DNA of 13,435 nt, taken from positions 1-13,435 of the forward strand of contig JASHQP010000100.1 of assembly GCA_030039095.1 (NCBI GenBank). Direction: 5' to 3'. Shown in pieces: positions 1-6,918 of the stretch. Made by a program: the position numbers and the translations under genes. A model generated the notes under the pieces. That model was not told the origin of the DNA. It saw only the letters and a program-made list of their open reading frames with translations, and ran no database searches. Positions within the stretch are counted from its first letter, which is position 1; each line of letters starts with the position of its first letter. The stretch is from Streptosporangiaceae bacterium (lineage in GTDB: Bacteria > Actinomycetota > Actinomycetes > Streptosporangiales > Streptosporangiaceae).

Positions 1-2
1 CC

Positions 3-296
3 ACCGTCTCCGCTGCCTTGGACGAGTGCGTGGGCGCCTGGCAGGAGCCGCTTGGCCGTGACCAACCGCTGCAACAGGGGGACACCTACTCAGTAGCCGG
101 GAACGGAGGACATCGCTCCAGGCATGCAGAACCAATTTTCTGTTCGATAAGGAGAAGCCCAGTTCTGGTGGGAGCCAAAGTGGGAGCCAACGTGCACAGC
201 CACCAGGCGACGTGGGGCGACATCCAGCCAGCATTACCGCAGATGAAGCCCACATCGGGCGACGTGGAGCTACATGGAGCGACCAGATGGAGCTGA
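3..296 (+). other. Open frame from the left edge, unassigned (possible 3' end of a gene)
   Basis: This frame is open from the window edge to a TGA at 294-296, which lies one base before the tRNA-Pro core. Its start would be upstream of the window, or at the ATG at 18. The translation (begins TVSAALDECVGAW, later VLVGAKVGANVHSHQ) matches no family I recognise. The second half is simply the att arm region read through: GAKVGANVH recurs in the second att copy because the DNA is homologous. It could be the tail of a gene of the neighbouring element or non-coding. The region 1-166 shows no other feature that I can support. Confidence 0.15.
168..189 (+). repeat. Att copy 1, upstream arm repeats (2 x GTGGGAGCCA, 12-bp period)
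   Basis: GTGGGAGCCA occurs at 168-177 and again at 180-189. The pair lies 107 bp before the tRNA-Pro core, the same distance as in the second att copy. Paired short direct repeats flanking an att core are the usual arrangement of integrase arm-type binding sites; that role is inferred. Confidence 0.6.
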
Positions 297-344
297 TTTG
301 GGAGCAGGAGGCCGCGGGTTCGAATCCCGCCATCCCGACCATTT
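297..344 (+). other. Att core, copy 1: 3' half of tRNA-Pro(UGG)
   Basis: The sequence from TTTGGGA can be read as anticodon loop (TGG anticodon), then anticodon stem GCAGG, a T-arm GCGGG-TTCGAAT-CCCGC, acceptor strand CATCCCG, discriminator A and encoded CCA. The 5' half is absent: the bases before it (GGAGCTGAT) cannot supply CCTGC for the anticodon stem, and there is no D-arm or CGGGATG acceptor strand. It is therefore not a tRNA gene but the segment that a tyrosine integrase carries in its att site, starting at the anticodon loop where crossover is common. The same 48 bases recur at 7254-7301. Confidence 0.75.
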
Positions 345-364
345 TTCGAATATGCGATCTACTG

Positions 365-386
365 GTGGGAGCCAACCTGGTAGCCA
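365..386 (+). repeat. Att copy 1, downstream arm repeats (12-bp period)
   Basis: GTGGGAGCCA at 365-374 is followed at the same 12-bp period by the variant CTGGTAGCCA at 377-386, 20 bp after the tRNA-Pro core. With the upstream pair this puts arm sites on both sides of the core. The next ~170 bp (387-559) hold no gene or further repeat that I can support. Confidence 0.55.
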
Positions 387-559
387 GTTGTTGTAGCTCG
401 AGGTCGGCTGAACATCACCGCTCACCAGTCACGCCTGCCCGCATTGGTGTCTCGTCGCGAGAAAGCGCTGAATGACGGAGGGGTCCGTTAGGACGTGTGC
501 CGAGCCGCCCTTTCGCGTGACCGTTTGCCATGGTCTGCCGGTCATGGGTGCTGATCGGG

Positions 560-913
560 TCAGGCTGCTTCGGTGCCGGGTTCGATGAAGGCGAGCCGCT
601 GGTCGCCGAAGTCGGCGATGATCTCCAAGCGGCCGCCGAGGGCTTCGACGTAGGTGGCCAGGGTGCGCAGTTCGGTGGTGCCTGGCTTGGCGTGCTCGAT
701 GGCGGATACGCGACCTTGGGTGATCCCCATCCGGGCAGCGACTTGGGCCTGAGTGATACCGAGGCGGCGGCGCATCTCGGCGAGCCGGAAGGCGCGCTGC
801 TCAGCGCGCAGTTGCTTCATCCCGGCGGCGATGGCGTCCTTGTCAGCAGGGTCGGGATAGAACTCGGTGAAGAACTCATCGCGGGAGTAGTGGTGAAACT
901 CGCTGCGGCTCAT
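560..913 (-). CDS. XRE-family antitoxin of a HigBA/RelE-type toxin-antitoxin pair
   Basis: This is a 117-residue protein starting MSRSEFHHYSRDEF. The frame stays open upstream, but this ATG overlaps the toxin stop as ATGA (910-913), which decides the start. Residues ~45-95 form a helix-turn-helix: QLRAEQRAFRLAEMRRRLGI, then TQAQVAARMGITQGRVSAIE, typical of Cro/C1-type domains with the recognition helix around QGRVSAIEH. The C-terminus (LATYVEALGGRLEIIADFGD) is the usual tail of antitoxins paired with phage-Gp49/HigB toxins. In such systems the antitoxin neutralises the toxin by direct binding and represses the operon. The toxin-first order fits HigBA-like modules. A short relic of a homologous gene lies at 7358-7397. 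Confidence 0.85.
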   Translation of the reverse strand: MSRSEFHHYSRDEFFTEFYPDPADKDAIAAGMKQLRAEQRAFRLAEMRRRLGITQAQVAARMGITQGRVSAIEHAKPGTTELRTLATYVEALGGRLEIIADFGDQRLAFIEPGTEAA

Positions 914-1335
914 CGGATGTCCTCTTGTTTCAGGTAGTCCTCGTAACGCTGCTCGGCCAGTGGGATCGCCTGCCGGTACCAGGCCTCCCATTTGCCAGCT
1001 TTATCTCCGGCTGCCAGCAGGACCGCATTTCGCCGGGGGTCGAAGATATACAGGATGCGGATCTCGCTGCGTCCCGCGGAGCCCGGCCGCAATTCCTTCA
1101 GGTTGCTCAGCCGGGAGTGGTGGATGCGGTCCGCGAGCGGGCGGCCCAGTTCCGGTCCGGCTTCGAGCAGCAAGCCGATGGCCTGGCCGACCTGGATGGC
1201 GCTGGCCCGGTCACGCTTGCGCAAGTCGTGCAGCCATGCCCGGCCAGCCGCGCGACAACAGCAACCGGTGTTGCCCGAGGCGACCTCCTTGTGCTGCCGA
1301 TCCTCGGCCGTCCAGTTGCATCCAGTCCAGGCCAT
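910..1335 (-). CDS. RelE/HigB-type toxin (phage-derived Gp49-like family)
   Basis: The C-terminal ~85 residues are clearly of the Gp49-like/HigB family: ELGRPLADRIHHSRLSNLKE, then LRPGSAGRSEIRILYIFDPR, then LLAAGDKAGKWEAWY. Members are ribosome-dependent mRNA endonucleases; the basic and Arg residues in the RPGS..GRSE-R segment belong to the conserved core. The start is uncertain. ATG at 1335 lies 40 bp after the HAD gene with only a weak AGAGG, and the first ~30 residues (with an odd CCC run) align poorly with the family, so some N-terminal decay or a frameshift is possible. A good AAGGAGG further inside has no in-frame start at the right distance. The stop overlaps the antitoxin ATG. Confidence 0.75.
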   Translation of the reverse strand: MAWTGCNWTAEDRQHKEVASGNTGCCCRAAGRAWLHDLRKRDRASAIQVGQAIGLLLEAGPELGRPLADRIHHSRLSNLKELRPGSAGRSEIRILYIFDPRRNAVLLAAGDKAGKWEAWYRQAIPLAEQRYEDYLKQEDIR

Positions 1336-1375
1336 TGATGCTGGAGCGACCTCTTGGCGAGCGCTGCCAGTGGCG

Positions 1376-2095
1376 CTACCTGGCTTCTGCGGCTTGGGCT
1401 CGCGCACCCAGCCACTCTTTGAGCGCCCCGGTGACGTCGCCCACGTCATCGGGGCCCATCTTCCAGCGGATGGCAGTGCCACCGCAGGAACTAAAGGCGG
1501 TGCAATTGTCGGCGCGGTCGTCTATGAGCGCGGCGTCGGCGAAACCCATTCCGTTAGTGGCCAGCCATGGCCCGAAGAATGCTTGTGGGTCCTCGCCTTT
1601 GAGCGCGGCGACGTGACTGGAGCAGATCAGGTCGTCACAGATGACCGCCCAGTCAGCCAGGGTCTCGCGCTCGCGGGCCGGGCTGCGCCTGCGCCGTTGC
1701 GCTTGGTCGAATGCGCGGGCGAAGCAGTCCATGTTGTCGGTGGCGATCACGACCATCGCCTCGGCCCTCATCAGGCGCAGCAGCTCGAACAATTCAGCGT
1801 TGACGCGCATCCGGGCGCAGTCGAGGTCTAAGCGGCGGGCCAGGAAGTCGTCGCGGAACCGCCGGTCGAGCTGGATCCCCATCTCATCGATGATCTGGCC
1901 GGAGGACAGCAGGCCCTTCATCCACTCGTTGGCTAGGCCCTTTTCGCTGTTGAATACCCCGGCCATGCCGACTTCGAGTCTGGCGTGCAGCGGATGGGTA
2001 GCACTGCCGCGGATAGAGACCCAGAACGGGTCACGGGACAGCACGCCATGCCAGTCACAGAAGATCACTCGGTCCCACAGCGGCATCTGTTTCAT
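1376..2095 (-). CDS. HAD-superfamily phosphatase-like protein
   Basis: A 239-residue protein carrying all four HAD motifs: motif I VIFCDWHGVLS (nucleophile D14, with H16 where most members have Asp), motif II VVIATDN (T119), motif III lysine K166 (AALKGEDP), and motif IV ALIDDRADN (D192, D193). The insertion between motifs I and II is long and helical, as in a C1-capped HAD. A phosphatase or phosphotransferase acting on a small molecule is likely; the substrate is unknown. Its ATG overlaps the stop of the upstream small gene as ATGA (2092-2095), so translation is probably coupled. It lies 40 bp upstream of the toxin gene on the same strand. A DxHG motif I is less usual than DxDG, but the nucleophile is kept. 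Confidence 0.8.
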   Translation of the reverse strand: MKQMPLWDRVIFCDWHGVLSRDPFWVSIRGSATHPLHARLEVGMAGVFNSEKGLANEWMKGLLSSGQIIDEMGIQLDRRFRDDFLARRLDLDCARMRVNAELFELLRLMRAEAMVVIATDNMDCFARAFDQAQRRRRSPARERETLADWAVICDDLICSSHVAALKGEDPQAFFGPWLATNGMGFADAALIDDRADNCTAFSSCGGTAIRWKMGPDDVGDVTGALKEWLGARAQAAEAR

Positions 2096-2382
2096 GCGGT
2101 TCCCCGGATAGGGCGGTGCGTCACCAGAGGTCGCAGCCGCGTCCTGGTCAGCTGTGCCAGTTCTGCTGGGTCCAGCGTGGCATCAAGCCAAGCGACGCGT
2201 GACGGTTCCAGGCCGGCGAGTCTCAGGAAGTAGGAGCGGACGGCGGTGTTGAAGGTGGGATCGATGTAGATGCTGGCATACAGCGCTATAGCGCCGACGG
2301 CGGGCAGTCGGCTCATCGCCGGGCAGGCGTTCGTGACGGGCGCCCGCACCGCCGCTGGCCCGGCTGCGCTGTTTGTTTCCAC
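2092..2382 (-). CDS. Small hypothetical protein, first gene of the HAD/toxin-antitoxin run
   Basis: Up to 96 residues if translation starts at GTG 2382, or 74 from the ATG at 2316; neither has a strong Shine-Dalgarno site. I recognise no family. The part after residue 23 looks like a folded domain: AIALYASIYIDPTFNTAVRS, then RLAGLEPSRVAWLDATLDPA, then AQLTRTRLRPLV, with alternating hydrophobic residues and no cysteine. The stop overlaps the HAD start as ATGA, which supports real translation. The gene is divergent from the XRE-TPR regulator, so the 100-170 bp between them should hold promoters for both directions. It may be a truncated member of a longer family. Confidence 0.5.
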   Translation of the reverse strand: METNSAAGPAAVRAPVTNACPAMSRLPAVGAIALYASIYIDPTFNTAVRSYFLRLAGLEPSRVAWLDATLDPAELAQLTRTRLRPLVTHRPIRGTA

Positions 2383-2418
2383 TTGGGCAGGATGGCATCG
2401 TCAGCCAGAGTTGGCGGA

Positions 2419-2449
2419 GGGCCACCACAGGGGCCACGATGGGGGCCAC
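2419..2449 (+). repeat. Three GGGCCAC direct repeats, 12-bp period, upstream of the XRE-TPR gene
   Basis: GGGCCAC occurs at 2419-2425, 2431-2437 and 2443-2449, exactly one helical turn plus about 1.5 bp apart, in the intergenic region between the small minus-strand gene and the regulator start at 2484. The third unit in context (TGGGGGCCA) differs by one base from TGGGAGCCA of the att arms, which have the same period. It may be an operator for one of the XRE proteins or a cryptic integrase/accessory-protein site; both are inferred. Confidence 0.5.
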
Positions 2450-2483
2450 AGCCGATTTCGCTGAGGGCGACGAGGAGCCGTGT

Positions 2484-3731
2484 ATGGGTGACTGGTGGCT
2501 AACGGAGGAGACGGTCGGCGAGTTAATCGTGCGGGTGCGCGAGCACGTCGGTAAATCCCAGTACGCTCTGGCGGCGGCGCTACGCGAGGTGTCTGGGCGC
2601 AGCGACGGAGTACCTGACCGCAGCATGGTCGCTCGCTGGGAGACAGGGCGGCGGATCCCCACCCCGTACTGGCGCGCTCATCTTGCAGCCGTCTTACAAA
2701 TCCCTCCTGCGGAACTCGACAAGGCCGCCGCCGTCACCAGAGCACGGCGGGCAGATCAGACGGATGATCCGGAGCATGCCCAGCCGCTGCAGCCGGAGCG
2801 ACTGCGGTACGTTCTGGCACATCCTCGCGGCGTCGACCTGGTGACCGTGGCTCACTTGCGGGAGCAGGTCCGCAGTCTTGATGAGCGATACGACCGTGTC
2901 CCTTCGACACTGCTGATTCCCGAGGCGGCGCAGTGCCTAGGCCAGGTCGTCTTCCTGCGCATGCATGTGAGGCGGCCGTACGTGCGCCATGAGCTGCACG
3001 AGGCCGAGGCTGAGGCGGCGACGTTGATGGGTCAGCTGGTCTGGGACGCCTCGCAGCGGCGCGATCATGACACGGCAGTCGGCTATTTCGAGCAGGCGAT
3101 CGACGCAGCCCGTGAGCGCGGCAACAACGCCGCTGAAGGGCTGGCAGCGCTGCGTAAGAGTTTCGTCGCCCTGTATGGCTGGCGAGATCCGAAGGCAGGG
3201 CTCGCGCTCACCGAACGCACCGCCCACATCACCGCGACCACCAGCAAAGTCATTACAGGACTGGCGGTGCTCCACACTGCCGAGGCGCACGCCATGCTCG
3301 GTGAGCGGCGTGAATGCGAGCAGGCACTCGGAGACGCTGAAGCGCACTTCGGCCAGATTCAGCCCGGTGATCCGGCCATTGACCTGTTCTCTCCTGCGCA
3401 GCCTGGCCGGCTCGCGGGATCGTGCTACCTGTTCCTGGGCGACGCCAAGGCTGCTGTGAGCCTTCTGGAAGAGACGGCCCAGGCCCTCCAGGAGCGTCAT
3501 TCGAAGCCGCATGCGCTGGTCCTCGGCAACCTCGCCCTTGCCTACATCAGCCAGGGCGCCCTCGACGCAGCTGTGGCCAGCCTGCACCTCGCTATCGACG
3601 TGACCGAAGTCAGCCGGGGCGGCGGGGGCCTGAATGTCATCTTCACCGCGGGCCGCCAACTGCGGCGCTGGCGGCAGAACTCCGGCGTCCAGGACGTGTA
3701 CGACCGGATCATGGCCCTGATGGCGGCATAG
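2484..3731 (+). CDS. XRE-type HTH transcriptional regulator with C-terminal TPR domain
   Basis: A 415-residue protein. The start at 2484 is set by GAGGAG six bases upstream; the frame is open further 5' but without a ribosome site. Residues ~10-80 form an HTH (VGELIVRVREHVGKSQYALA, then SMVARWETGRRIPTPYWRAH). Residues ~150-410 are helical TPR-like repeats: QLVWDASQRRDHDTAVGYFE, AEAHAMLGERRECEQALGDA, YLFLGDAKAAVSLLEE, LALAYISQGALDAAVASLHL. This large actinobacterial family is often called a tetratricopeptide transcriptional regulator; XRE-TPR proteins of the RRNPP type bind peptides, but no ligand is known here. It is divergent from the HAD run and 11 bp upstream of the cyclo-ligase-like gene, so probably co-transcribed with it. 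Confidence 0.85.
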   Translation: MGDWWLTEETVGELIVRVREHVGKSQYALAAALREVSGRSDGVPDRSMVARWETGRRIPTPYWRAHLAAVLQIPPAELDKAAAVTRARRADQTDDPEHAQPLQPERLRYVLAHPRGVDLVTVAHLREQVRSLDERYDRVPSTLLIPEAAQCLGQVVFLRMHVRRPYVRHELHEAEAEAATLMGQLVWDASQRRDHDTAVGYFEQAIDAARERGNNAAEGLAALRKSFVALYGWRDPKAGLALTERTAHITATTSKVITGLAVLHTAEAHAMLGERRECEQALGDAEAHFGQIQPGDPAIDLFSPAQPGRLAGSCYLFLGDAKAAVSLLEETAQALQERHSKPHALVLGNLALAYISQGALDAAVASLHLAIDVTEVSRGGGGLNVIFTAGRQLRRWRQNSGVQDVYDRIMALMAA

Positions 3732-3742
3732 GGCGGTTGCCG

Positions 3743-4471
3743 GTGGGCGCGGGAATCGACGAAGCCAAGCAAGCGCTCCGCACGCAGGTGTGGGATCTGC
3801 TGGAACGCGAGCACGCCGTTGACCGCGGCGTGCACGGCCACATTCCTGCCTTCACCGGAGCCGACGCGGCGGCCATCCGGCTTGCGGGCCTGGCTGCGTG
3901 GCGTGCCGCCCACGTCGTCAAGGCAGTCCCGGACCGGGCACAGCTTCCCGTCCGAGAGCGAGCGCTGCGCGACGGCAAGCTGCTCTACATGGCTGTCCCT
4001 ATGCTCGCTGAGGACTGCCCGTTCTATGTTCTTGACCCAGGCACCCTGACGGTGCCGCCGCCGGTGGCCGCATCCCGCGAAGGAGCCGCCAGGGTTGCCC
4101 AGAGGACCGGTGTTGACCAGATGCGGCCGGTTGACATGGTGGTCTGCGGCAGCGTCGCGGTCAACCGGGACGGCGCCCGGCTGGGCAAGGGCGCCGGTTA
4201 CTCAGATATCGAGGTTGCCCTGCTGCAAGAGGCCGGGCTGATCGGCCCCACCACGCTGATCGTCACGACCGTCCACCGCCTGCAAGTCGTCGACGAAGCA
4301 ATTCCGGAGAGCGAGCACGACTTCAGCGTTGACCTGGTCGTCACAGCAGACGAAGTGATCGAGTGCGGCCCGCCGAGGCGACCGCACGGCCTGTACTGGG
4401 AACAACTGACCCCCACGAAGATCGCCGCCATACCCGTCCTGGCCAGCAGGGCAGCCTCGAACCAGAACTGA
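3743..4471 (+). CDS. MTHFSD-like 5-formyltetrahydrofolate cyclo-ligase family protein
   Basis: About 242 residues from GTG 3743, eleven bases after the regulator stop, with a weak GGGCGG upstream. The N-terminus has the KxxLR signature (EAKQALRTQVW). The nucleotide/substrate loop reads RLGKGAGYSDIEVALL (G148 region), and LIVTTVHRLQVVDEAIPESE is followed by HDFSVDLVVTADEVIECGPP and RPHGLYWEQL. These C-terminal motifs match the MTHFSD-like branch (GKGxGYADLE type) rather than classical MTHFS (GxGGGYYDR). Classical enzymes convert 5-formyl-THF to 5,10-methenyl-THF with ATP; for this branch the substrate is uncertain. Coupling to a TPR regulator recurs in streptomycetes to my knowledge, but its role is unclear. 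Confidence 0.8.
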   Translation: MGAGIDEAKQALRTQVWDLLEREHAVDRGVHGHIPAFTGADAAAIRLAGLAAWRAAHVVKAVPDRAQLPVRERALRDGKLLYMAVPMLAEDCPFYVLDPGTLTVPPPVAASREGAARVAQRTGVDQMRPVDMVVCGSVAVNRDGARLGKGAGYSDIEVALLQEAGLIGPTTLIVTTVHRLQVVDEAIPESEHDFSVDLVVTADEVIECGPPRRPHGLYWEQLTPTKIAAIPVLASRAASNQN

Positions 4472-4528
4472 ATCCCTCGCCTCTGCAGGTTTCTGAACTG
4501 GCCGCTCGCCTTCCCCTCTTGGGCCGGG

Positions 4529-4918
4529 TTACGCGGCTCGGTTGGCGGTCAGGTCGATGCTCTCGGCGATCAGGCGCAGGTGCTCCCTGGGGAACCGGTG
4601 TCCGTGGCGGCGCAACTGCCGGGCCAGAGTTTGCTGGCTGAGCCGCTCACCGCGTGCGGCGGCATAGCGGTATAGCGCGCTGGCATCACGCAGCACTCCC
4701 GGGCGCGGGCCCGAAGAGCTGCGATGCCGCAGCGGCTCCGCTGGCCAGCGCAGATACGTGGTGGTGGTGTTGCCGTTCGCCTCAGTGGAGCGGGCGGTGC
4801 CAGTGATGGTGGGCGACGGGGCGAGCATAAGGGCCGGCACGATGCGCGGTTCCTCGGCGCGCGCGTGGGTGTGCTGGCGAGTCATCTTCAGTACGAGCAG
4901 GCCGACGCTCAGCCTGGC
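4529..4918 (-). pseudogene. C-terminal fragment of an unidentified protein joined to the integrase relic
   Basis: The frame ends with TAA at 4529-4531. Its last ~55 codons have the strong GC3 bias of a real gene (YRYAAARGERLSQQTLARQL, then RRHGHRFPREHLRLIAESID). This looks like a short basic winged-helix or helical tail of the kind found at the end of actinomycete plasmid/transfer proteins, but I cannot name the family. Upstream, the same frame passes through a low-complexity linker (TITGTARSTEANGNTTTTYL) and then, near 4919, into integrase-like sequence. No start of its own is apparent. It is best read as the surviving 3' end of a gene fused by deletion to the integrase remnant. Confidence 0.45.
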
Positions 4919-5535
4919 GAAGGCGTCGGCCGGGATGTGCCCGTCGGATTCTCTGCCGCGCGGGGTGCGAGGGTCGTCCTTGCCTGCTGCCCGGCGGGTC
5001 CGGAGCGTGGTAGCTGAACAGCAGGTCATCAGGCCCCAGCCGGCGAGCGTTGACGAGAGCCATGATCTCGGCGGTGACCTGAGCGCTGAGCTTGAACCTC
5101 CGGTACTCCTCGTCCTTCGGGTAGCCCTTGACGAGAAACCGGCCTCCGGATGGGTGCTCGTCAGGGGGGACCTCAACCACGGCGCGACTGACGGTCAGGA
5201 TCCGCGTCGCAGGGTCCAGATCCCGGACCCGCAACTCCGTCAACTCGCCCCAGCGCGGACCTTTCGATATCAGTCTCGATCAGTAGCTGAGCGTCCGCGT
5301 TCGGCAAGGCTTTGTAGAGAAGTTCGAACTCGGCAGCAGTGATCCTTGTGTCTTCATTCTGGTGACCCACTGACGGACCTGCTCGGGCATGATGTCACGC
5401 ATCTTCATTGGCCCGAAGAAACGGCAGCAGGTGCTTGCGTATCTGCCTCCGGTACTCGCCTCGCACGCCGGGCTCCAGTTGATGATTCGGCAGCCACTTG
5501 TCGAGGACGTACGCTTCGAAGGTCTGCCGCCCCGG
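4919..5535 (-). pseudogene. Tyrosine site-specific integrase, frameshifted and internally deleted
   Basis: Four blocks in changing frames line up in order with one actinobacterial tyrosine integrase. (1) 5535-5395: TFEAYVLDKWLPNHQLEPGV then RGEYRRQIRKHLLPFL, the N-terminal SAM-like domain, ending in TGA. (2) ~5412-5350, shifted: MKMRDIMPEQVRQWVTRMKT. (3) ~5352-5258, shifted: RITAAEFELLYKALPNADAQ, LLIETDIE. (4) ~5257-4990, shifted: RWGELTELRVRDLDPATRIL, SGGRFLVKGYPKDEEYRRFK, LGPDDLLFSYH; then ~4996-4919 in yet another frame: RRAAGKDDPRTPRG...DGHIP. About 50 residues normally between blocks 2 and 3, ~30 residues before RRAAGKD, and everything from the HxxR box to the catalytic Tyr are missing. 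It cannot be functional. A TAG at 5536-5538 blocks the frame upstream. Confidence 0.75.
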
Positions 5536-5631
5536 CTAGGGTCACCTCCTCGACGAGCGCCACCTGCGCTAGGTCCTGACCGAGTAGCTGGTGCACTACA
5601 ACACCACCCGGCCCTCTCTACGGGCTGCCAT

Positions 5632-6912
5632 TTAAGCTGGCCCGCCAGCTGCGTCGGGACCGAGTGTCCACAGGGCTGAGATTGGCCAGGCGCGGAGCCG
5701 TTCTCCGAAAGGGAGCGCCTGGCCGCCGGCGTATAGGACGATTCCGGCCGTTAGGCGGTCGCCGAGTCGCCTGGCGATTCGCTGGATGCCGCGGAAGTCA
5801 CCGGATCGGACTGTTTCCGCAGCCTTGACTTCGCAGGCGATGACTTCGCCTGACGGTGCCTCGAGCACCGCATCTACCTCGTAGTGGTCTCGGTCGCGAT
5901 AGTGATAGAGCCGTACGGGCTCATCGGCGAGGGAGAGCTGGCGGGTGAGTTCGCCGAGTACGAAGGTCTCTATCAGCGGGCCGACGGGGGCGGTGGGCTG
6001 CCGGGCGCGCCGCAGGCTCATTCCGGTGAGATGGGCTGCGAGCCCGGAGTCGGTCAGGAGCAGTTTTGGCGTGGCGACTGCCCTGGTGGCGAGGTTGCTG
6101 GACCAGGCGGGGATGCGGCGGGTGACGAACAGCAGGTCGAGCAGGTCCAGGTAACGCTTAACCGTGCTGGCCGGGACTTGCAGGCGGCTGGCCATGGACG
6201 CCGGGACGGCGAGCGAGCCGGTCGAGGCAGCGACCAGGTTCACGAGGCGGCGCATGTCGGCGGGACGCTCGATGTCGGTGAGCTGCCGGACGTCGCGGTT
6301 GACCAGATCTGAAATATAGGACTCGAAGAAGCGGGCCCGGCGGCCGGTGTCGGTGCGGCGGACCGCCTCTGGGTAACCGCCGCGCAATGCCCGCTCGAGA
6401 TAGTCGTCACGTCGCAGGTCCGAGGCTGGTACGCGGAGGGCGACGCCGTGCCGGAGGACGGCGGCGACGAAGCCGTCAGGGCGGCGGTCTATCTCGCCCT
6501 GGGACAGGGGGGAGAGCTCGATGGTTTCCGACCTGCCGGGCAACAGGTCGGGGATATCGCGTAGCCCGGTGAGCCGGGCCGATCCAGTGAGCAAGAAACG
6601 GCCGGGTCGCGGATCGGTGTCGGCCTCGTGCTTGATGGCAAGGAACAGATCGGGCGCGCGCTGCACCTCGTCGATGACGAGGAGGCCGCTGTGGCGGACG
6701 AAGAAGGCCGGGTCTGCCAGCGCGGCCGCGCGGACCGGTGCCTCATCGAGAAAGCGCAACTCAGAACCGGGGAAATCTGCCATAACCAGCCGGGCAAGGG
6801 TGCTCTTGCCTGTCTGCCGCGCTCCGTTGATGACTACCACGCGGGTGTCGGACAGGGCGGCGGTGACAGCCGTCTGCGCATGACGAGGGATGAGGCCAGT
6901 TGGAGGCTGCAT
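5632..6912 (-). CDS. AAA-family ATPase with DUF4143 domain
   Basis: A 426-residue protein. Walker A is GARQTGKST (30-38), Walker B LLVIDE (77-82), and the sensor strand LLTGSAR (107-113), characteristic of the AAA_14 ATPase domain. The C-terminal DUF4143 domain contains LLFVTRRIPAWSSNLATRAV, TPKLLLTDSGLAAHLTGMSL and a PD-(D/E)xK-like segment EVDAVLEAPSGEVIACEVKA (345-364; D347, E361, K363). Such proteins are widespread in accessory regions; their function is mostly unknown. The gene is intact and full length, unlike the adjacent integrase. The start is ATG 6912; there is no Shine-Dalgarno site, but TAGACT (6924-6919) lies 6 bases before the ATG, suggesting a leaderless mRNA. A 6-bp hairpin (5635-5650) overlaps the last codons. 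Confidence 0.9.
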   Translation of the reverse strand: MQPPTGLIPRHAQTAVTAALSDTRVVVINGARQTGKSTLARLVMADFPGSELRFLDEAPVRAAALADPAFFVRHSGLLVIDEVQRAPDLFLAIKHEADTDPRPGRFLLTGSARLTGLRDIPDLLPGRSETIELSPLSQGEIDRRPDGFVAAVLRHGVALRVPASDLRRDDYLERALRGGYPEAVRRTDTGRRARFFESYISDLVNRDVRQLTDIERPADMRRLVNLVAASTGSLAVPASMASRLQVPASTVKRYLDLLDLLFVTRRIPAWSSNLATRAVATPKLLLTDSGLAAHLTGMSLRRARQPTAPVGPLIETFVLGELTRQLSLADEPVRLYHYRDRDHYEVDAVLEAPSGEVIACEVKAAETVRSGDFRGIQRIARRLGDRLTAGIVLYAGGQALPFGERLRAWPISALWTLGPDAAGGPA

Positions 6913-6918
6913 TCTGGC

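Noticed and set aside
297..344. tRNA-Pro gene
   Set aside because: Only the part from the anticodon loop to CCA is present; D-arm, anticodon stem 5' strand and acceptor 5' strand are missing. The same holds for 7254-7301.
168..386. CRISPR-like repeat array
   Set aside because: Repeat units are only ~10 bp at 12-bp period, in pairs around a tRNA core, with no spacers of CRISPR length and no cas genes.
530..1831. Long plus-strand open frames opposite the toxin-antitoxin and HAD genes
   Set aside because: They are antisense shadows of high-GC genes: no family motifs and no ribosome sites, whereas the minus strand carries clear conserved motifs.
5405..5596. 63-codon minus-strand frame as a small gene
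   Set aside because: It crosses the integrase remnant in a frame different from the one encoding the conserved N-terminal domain, and has no family resemblance.
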